From: an uncultured Roseicyclus sp.
GTDB lineage: Bacteria; Pseudomonadota; Alphaproteobacteria; Rhodobacterales; Rhodobacteraceae
Reading direction: 5' to 3'
Length of the DNA stretch: 64,000 nt
Assembly: GCA_947491935.1 (NCBI GenBank)
Contig: CANLLF010000003.1
Location: 706,397 to 770,396, forward strand
Shown here piece after piece: positions 59,949-64,000 of this stretch. The translations under genes and the position numbers were made by a program. The notes under the pieces were generated by a model. The model did not search any database, was not told the DNA's origin, and saw nothing but the letters and a program-made list of their open reading frames with translations. Positions within the stretch are counted from its first letter, which is position 1. The number at the start of each line of letters is the position of its first letter.

Positions 59949-62900
59949 CCACCGCCCCCATCCGAAAAATCCGGCGGCGGCGCGCGGAAGATCTCGCGGA
60001 AAATGCCCGGCGTCAGGATCGACAGCGGATTGACCGTCACCCGGGTTTCCGCGCCGTCATAGATCACCCTGTAGTTGAAGCCGAACAGCCCTTCGCGGCG
60101 CGGCGCAAAAAGCGCGCCGACAAGCCCGTTGACGAGGTAGAGGGGGGAGAAGACGCCCTGCATCTCGTAGCGCTCGCTGGCCACGTCATAGACGCCATCC
60201 ATCGATATCCCCATGGACGGCCCCACCGCCGTGCCCTCATCCACGAAAATCGACGCAGGCGTGATCCGGAACCGCGCCTCGACCTCGCCCATATTGATGC
60301 CCTCCCCGCTCAGCTGTTCCAGCAGGCCGATGACGGAGATGACGTTCAGAAGCTCCGCCATGGCGGGCGCATTGCGCATCCGGGGGGCGTCAATCGTCAT
60401 ACGACCATCATATTGGCCGGGTTCGGGTCGCGCGGCGAGGATCAGGTCAAACCGCCCGCCATGGAGATCATCGAAGATGCCGGCCGCCCGGATCACCGCA
60501 CCGCCATCGGCCGATTGCAGCCGCACCGACGGGCCGTTCGGGCTTGGCACAAGCTGGCCAGTCACCTGCACCGCCCCGTTCACGTTGCCGCGGAAATTGC
60601 CGCTCATCGTGGCGCCATCCAGGTCGGCGCGGAGGTCCGTCAGCGCGATGCCACCCGTGATCTGCATCCGGTCAAGGCTGATATCCAGCGGCCCGACATC
60701 ACCGCTGCTGCCGCCGGTACCGGCCAGCGAGGGCATGGTGCGGAAATCAAGCACGCCGCCGGAAATCTCGATCCCCGGCACCTGATCGCGCCGCCCGACC
60801 AGCCCGCCGCGCACGTCGAGCCATTGCCCAAGCCGGAACCGCCCGGCGGAGAGGCGGTTGAGCCAGCCGTCTTCCGTGAATGTCACGGCGCCCTCAAGGC
60901 TCAGATCACCCCCCTCTAGGGTCAGGTTCGACACTTCGGGGTTGGCGCCAAGCCGGATATCGGCGGCAAAGGCACCGGTCCGCCCGGCAGGCATGGACCA
61001 GGCCAGCGCCGGAATCGCCAGCGCGATACCGTCAAGATCGGACCGGATGGAGACGGAGGCGGGGCCATTGGCGCGCAGGTAAACGGTCAGGTCGGCCTCC
61101 GCGGCGCCGGATATCAGCCAATCCGGCAAGTCCACGCCAAATTGCGCCAGCGCCTCGCGGGTGAGCGTGGCGCGCGCCTCCACACGGCTGCCGGGCGGCG
61201 CGTCTTCAGGCAGGGCCACGCGCCACTGTCCCGTCACAGGCACGCCATCGAGTTCCGCGCGCCCGCCAATGGCAAGCTCCTCATTCGTCATCTCCACCAA
61301 GATCCGGTCGGCGGTCAGGACCCTTTCGGGGATCAGCGCCTCGGCCCGGTAGCCGGTGACACTCGCTTCGGCGGTGATATCGAGATCGGCCATCCCCGCC
61401 TCGGGCGGGCGGTCCAGCAGGCGAGTGGCCAATTGCGCCCGCCCCCGGATACGGCCCTGTCCGATCTCCTCCGGCGCGAAACCGCTGGTCTCGAGCACGG
61501 CAAAGGGTGGCCCGGCCAGCACATGCATCAGATCGGGCACGTCACCCGCAAGGCGCAGGTCGAACCGCGCCATCGGGCCGGGCACGGAGACGTCGCGGAT
61601 ATCCATCCGCGATCCGGCCAGCGCCACCTGACCGTGTCCCTCGACGCCGACGCCGCCACCGTCCAGGCCCACCACAAGGTGCTCGTTCTGCAGGTCCAGA
61701 TACCCCGACGCGGCCCTTATGGGTGGGGCGGCGGGCAAGGCTCGGATATCGGCGCCGGAAAAATCGAACGACAGATTGTAGCGCGGATCCGAGCCGGGGC
61801 TCTGGCGGAAGGCAAAGTCCACGCCGTCGACCTCCGCCGCCAGCAGGCGCTCGACCACCCACCAGCGTGTATTGGGGATCGTCGAAACCGGCCAATAGGT
61901 CAGGACGGTGGGCAGATCGGCGCGCTCCAGATGCGCATCCACGGCAACGCTCAGCCCCTCCGCCCCAGCACGAATATGGCCCCCGGCCATGGCCCGCAGA
62001 TCCCCATCATAGATCACCGCCTGGCCGATCTCGACCTCCACAGCCTCCCCCAGGCTGAGCCGCACATCCATATCCGCACCGTCCAGCGCGATAGGTGCGT
62101 CGAATATGCCATCGGGATCGGCGGCAATGCCCGACAACCTGAATTGGCCGGTATAGACGCCACCCGAAGGTGAGATATCGGCATGGCCCGTGGCGGAGAA
62201 CGACAGATCGTCGGTTTCCAGCATCAGCCGGTCGAACCGGGCGCGGCGGGTCTCGGGGTTGTAATCCACGGCGGCCTCGATCCCGGTGATGGCAATCGGT
62301 TCGGCCTGACCGGGCAGGTTCAAGGTGCCGTTGCCGACGGAGAGCCAGCCATTCACCGGCCCGACCGAGCCATCATCGGCAAGCGCCGCATTCAATTCGC
62401 CATCGATGGGCGCGCGCAGCAGATCCAGCCATCCCAAAGCCGGGGAACTGGCCGCCAGGTCCCGCGCCGCCAGCGTATCGAACGCCATGCCAAGGCGGGT
62501 GACGCCCTCGCGCCGGTCGCGCGCCAGCGTAATGTGCAGGCGCGCGTCGCGGCTGCCCGCCAGGTCCCCCTGCACGTCGAGGTGCAATTGCCCGCCCCCG
62601 CGGATCAGGCGCATCTCGGCCCCGTGCAGGCGCATCACCTGCCCGGTCGCATCGTCGGACAGCGTCACCTCAAGCCCTTCGCCGCGCACCTCTTCCAGTT
62701 GGCTGAACGCGGTGCCCGCAAACATCTGATCGAGCCGCGCGAGGCTGTCTGACAGGCTCAACTCCGCCGCCTCCGCAGGTGCACCGGCCGCACCCGCAAA
62801 GTCCAGATCGATGCGCCCATCGGCGGTACGCGTCAGGTTCAAACCCGCGCCGGTCACCACGATCTGGCGCACCCGGGCGCGCCCGCGCAACAACGGGCCC

Positions 62901-63244
62901 GGCGCCATGCGCACGCGGAGCGCGGGCAGCGCGGCGCGCACATCGCCATCGGGCGCGATCAGGGCCACGTCACGGAATTCCAGCGCGGGGGCCCGTCCAC
63001 CCTCAGGCAGGGCCAGGACCATGTCACCGATGGACAGGTCGGCCGCGCGCATGGCGGTGTTGATGTGGGTCTCAAAGCGGGCCTGGATGCTATCAGGCAA
63101 ACTCATCGGGGCGGCGTAGAGCCGCACCCAAAGGGCGGCCAGCGGCAGGAAAACGCACAGCGCCAGCAGCACCAGCGTGATACGCAAGGCCCGCCATCCG
63201 CGCCGCGTGCCCCGGGGCCGCGCCTCTGCGCCTGTCTCACTCAT
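59945..63244 (-). CDS. AsmA-like (YhdP/DUF3971) envelope protein
   Basis: A 1099-residue protein with one N-terminal membrane helix ([21 protein letters not shown], ~22-42) and a long periplasmic beta-rich body. C-terminal DUF3971/AsmA_2 features include [26 protein letters not shown] and a final [11 protein letters not shown]. This family (YhdP, TamB relatives) is thought to move phospholipids between membranes. It is the first gene of the leftward queA operon and diverges from the peroxiredoxin. Confidence 0.87.
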   Translation of the reverse strand: MSETGAEARPRGTRRGWRALRITLVLLALCVFLPLAALWVRLYAAPMSLPDSIQARFETHINTAMRAADLSIGDMVLALPEGGRAPALEFRDVALIAPDGDVRAALPALRVRMAPGPLLRGRARVRQIVVTGAGLNLTRTADGRIDLDFAGAAGAPAEAAELSLSDSLARLDQMFAGTAFSQLEEVRGEGLEVTLSDDATGQVMRLHGAEMRLIRGGGQLHLDVQGDLAGSRDARLHITLARDRREGVTRLGMAFDTLAARDLAASSPALGWLDLLRAPIDGELNAALADDGSVGPVNGWLSVGNGTLNLPGQAEPIAITGIEAAVDYNPETRRARFDRLMLETDDLSFSATGHADISPSGGVYTGQFRLSGIAADPDGIFDAPIALDGADMDVRLSLGEAVEVEIGQAVIYDGDLRAMAGGHIRAGAEGLSVAVDAHLERADLPTVLTYWPVSTIPNTRWWVVERLLAAEVDGVDFAFRQSPGSDPRYNLSFDFSGADIRALPAAPPIRAASGYLDLQNEHLVVGLDGGGVGVEGHGQVALAGSRMDIRDVSVPGPMARFDLRLAGDVPDLMHVLAGPPFAVLETSGFAPEEIGQGRIRGRAQLATRLLDRPPEAGMADLDITAEASVTGYRAEALIPERVLTADRILVEMTNEELAIGGRAELDGVPVTGQWRVALPEDAPPGSRVEARATLTREALAQFGVDLPDWLISGAAEADLTVYLRANGPASVSIRSDLDGIALAIPALAWSMPAGRTGAFAADIRLGANPEVSNLTLEGGDLSLEGAVTFTEDGWLNRLSAGRFRLGQWLDVRGGLVGRRDQVPGIEISGGVLDFRTMPSLAGTGGSSGDVGPLDISLDRMQITGGIALTDLRADLDGATMSGNFRGNVNGAVQVTGQLVPSPNGPSVRLQSADGGAVIRAAGIFDDLHGGRFDLILAARPEPGQYDGRMTIDAPRMRNAPAMAELLNVISVIGLLEQLSGEGINMGEVEARFRITPASIFVDEGTAVGPSMGISMDGVYDVASERYEMQGVFSPLYLVNGLVGALFAPRREGLFGFNYRVIYDGAETRVTVNPLSILTPGIFREIFRAPPPDFSDGGGG

Positions 63245-63353
63245 GCCTGCCCAAGCTGTCTTGCCCCGATCCTGCCCTTTATTCTCGCCGCAATCCGCCT
63301 AGCTTGCAACGCGAAGCGCAAGCCATGCGCAGGATTTGACAGGATGAGGACCC

Positions 63354-63815
63354 ATGCTTGAACCCGGACAGACCGCCCCCGATTTCACCCTTCCCCGTGA
63401 TGGCGGCACAGAGCTGACCCTGTCGGCGCTCCGCCCCAAGAAGGTGGCGCTCTATTTCTACCCAAAGGATGACACACCCGGATGCACCAAGGAGGCCATT
63501 GCGTTCACCGGCCTCGCGCCGGAGTTCGAGGCCGCCGGAACCGTGATCGTCGGCATCTCGAAAGACAAGGTCGCCAAGCATGACAAGTTCATCGCCAAGC
63601 ATGATCTGGGCGTGGCCCTTGTGTCCGATGCAGACAGCGACGTGTGCGAACAATACGGCACCTGGGTGCAGAAGCAGATGTACGGCAAGACCTATATGGG
63701 GATCGAACGGGCAACCTTCCTGATCGATCAATCCGGCACGATCGCCCAGATCTGGCGCAAGGTGAAAGTGCCCGGCCATGCCGAGGCCGTTCTGGAGGCC
63801 GCCCGCGCGCTCTGA
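63354..63815 (+). CDS. bcp: Thioredoxin-dependent peroxiredoxin (BCP/PrxQ type)
   Basis: A 153-residue peroxidase. The peroxidatic Cys44 sits in YPKDDTPGCTKEA. The resolving Cys that E. coli BCP carries five residues later is absent (Ile49 here); another Cys occurs in DSDVCEQYG. It is probably a 1-Cys or atypical type using an external thiol. ATGAGGA precedes the start. Confidence 0.9.
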   Translation: MLEPGQTAPDFTLPRDGGTELTLSALRPKKVALYFYPKDDTPGCTKEAIAFTGLAPEFEAAGTVIVGISKDKVAKHDKFIAKHDLGVALVSDADSDVCEQYGTWVQKQMYGKTYMGIERATFLIDQSGTIAQIWRKVKVPGHAEAVLEAARAL

Positions 63816-64000
63816 CCGACCTGTCCACTGGTTCCAAATACCCATCTTGGGGGTTTGGGGGCGGCGCCCCCATCGCGCGGGTCCCCCGCGCCCTCGCAAA
63901 CGCATGCGGCGCAGCCGCGCCTTTTGATCCCGGGCGCGGCGCTTGACGCGGGCCGGATCGCGGGCCACACCGCGCCCATGTTGCCTCTTGCCGAAATGGC
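63816..64000. other. 3' flank with a GC hairpin and possible next gene start
   Basis: A strong GC hairpin (GGGGGC-GGC-GCCCCC, 63857-63871) lies 42 bases after bcp and may terminate it. An ATG at 63979 (MLPLAEM) begins an open frame that runs off the window; it is too short to judge and has no clear ribosome-binding site. Nothing else is visible. Confidence 0.35.

Overview
The window is chromosomal, GC-rich DNA, coding-dense on both strands. It looks like a marine-type Rhodobacteraceae (Roseobacter group, Alphaproteobacteria). The evidence is the cell-cycle pair sciP-ctrA, trmFO, a TAXI/TRAP uptake system, a VPLPA-CTERM protein, SufT/SufA-type Fe-S genes and the alphaproteobacterial LexA box GAAC-N7-GAAC in front of uvrA. 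Nothing suggests a plasmid, prophage or large island. Most genes are housekeeping, with small lineage-specific genes between them.

Layout. 1-6 kb: end of gyrA, a small secreted protein, two DoxX-like membrane proteins, trmFO, a methyltransferase, gluQ, hisI and an Fe-S scaffold. 6-11 kb: an unlisted 40-codon membrane ORF behind a perfect LexA-type box, then recG and ligA (overlapping). 11-14 kb: ctrA, sciP, mnmA and a periplasmic protein. 14-20 kb: two tRNA-Asp genes, a DMT exporter, an acetyltransferase, a pirin, a tRNA-Val, a phosphatase, soxR with a perfect SoxR box facing a two-gene mini-operon, and a second tRNA-Val with a duplicated 3' end. 20-28 kb: an HU-like protein with a basic tail, a polysaccharide deacetylase, two look-alike tiny exported proteins, lon, tgt and a LysR regulator. 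28-35 kb: sufT, a DUF3307 protein, sufA, tfoX-like, an MscS channel, a 2OG-Fe oxygenase, tpiA and a three-repeat secreted protein. 35-43.4 kb: a DctB/DctD-like two-component system followed by a TAXI binding protein, a nitroreductase and a fused TRAP permease. 43.5-51 kb: a P450, a VPLPA-CTERM protein, a 53-residue ORF coupled to an NTF2/LuxR regulator, uvrA and an MFS gene. 51-55.4 kb: a 1446-residue von Willebrand A protein with eleven repeats of about 89 residues. 55.4-64 kb: lpd, DUF924, MFS, queA and a giant AsmA-like protein on the minus strand, then a divergent peroxiredoxin.

Themes. tRNA biology is prominent: trmFO, gluQ, mnmA, tgt, queA and four tRNAs. Genome maintenance includes gyrA, recG, ligA and uvrA. 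Two stress regulons can be read from operator sequences: SOS (uvrA, the 40-aa ORF and possibly lpd) and SoxR (the mini-operon at 19.1-19.5 kb).

The best candidate for something undescribed is the SOS-box-controlled 40-residue membrane protein at 6101-6223. Its features resemble those of the small SOS-induced membrane division inhibitors known in other bacteria. Next are the SoxR-box mini-operon and the repeat-rich vWA protein. All assignments come from reading the sequence; no database search was run.
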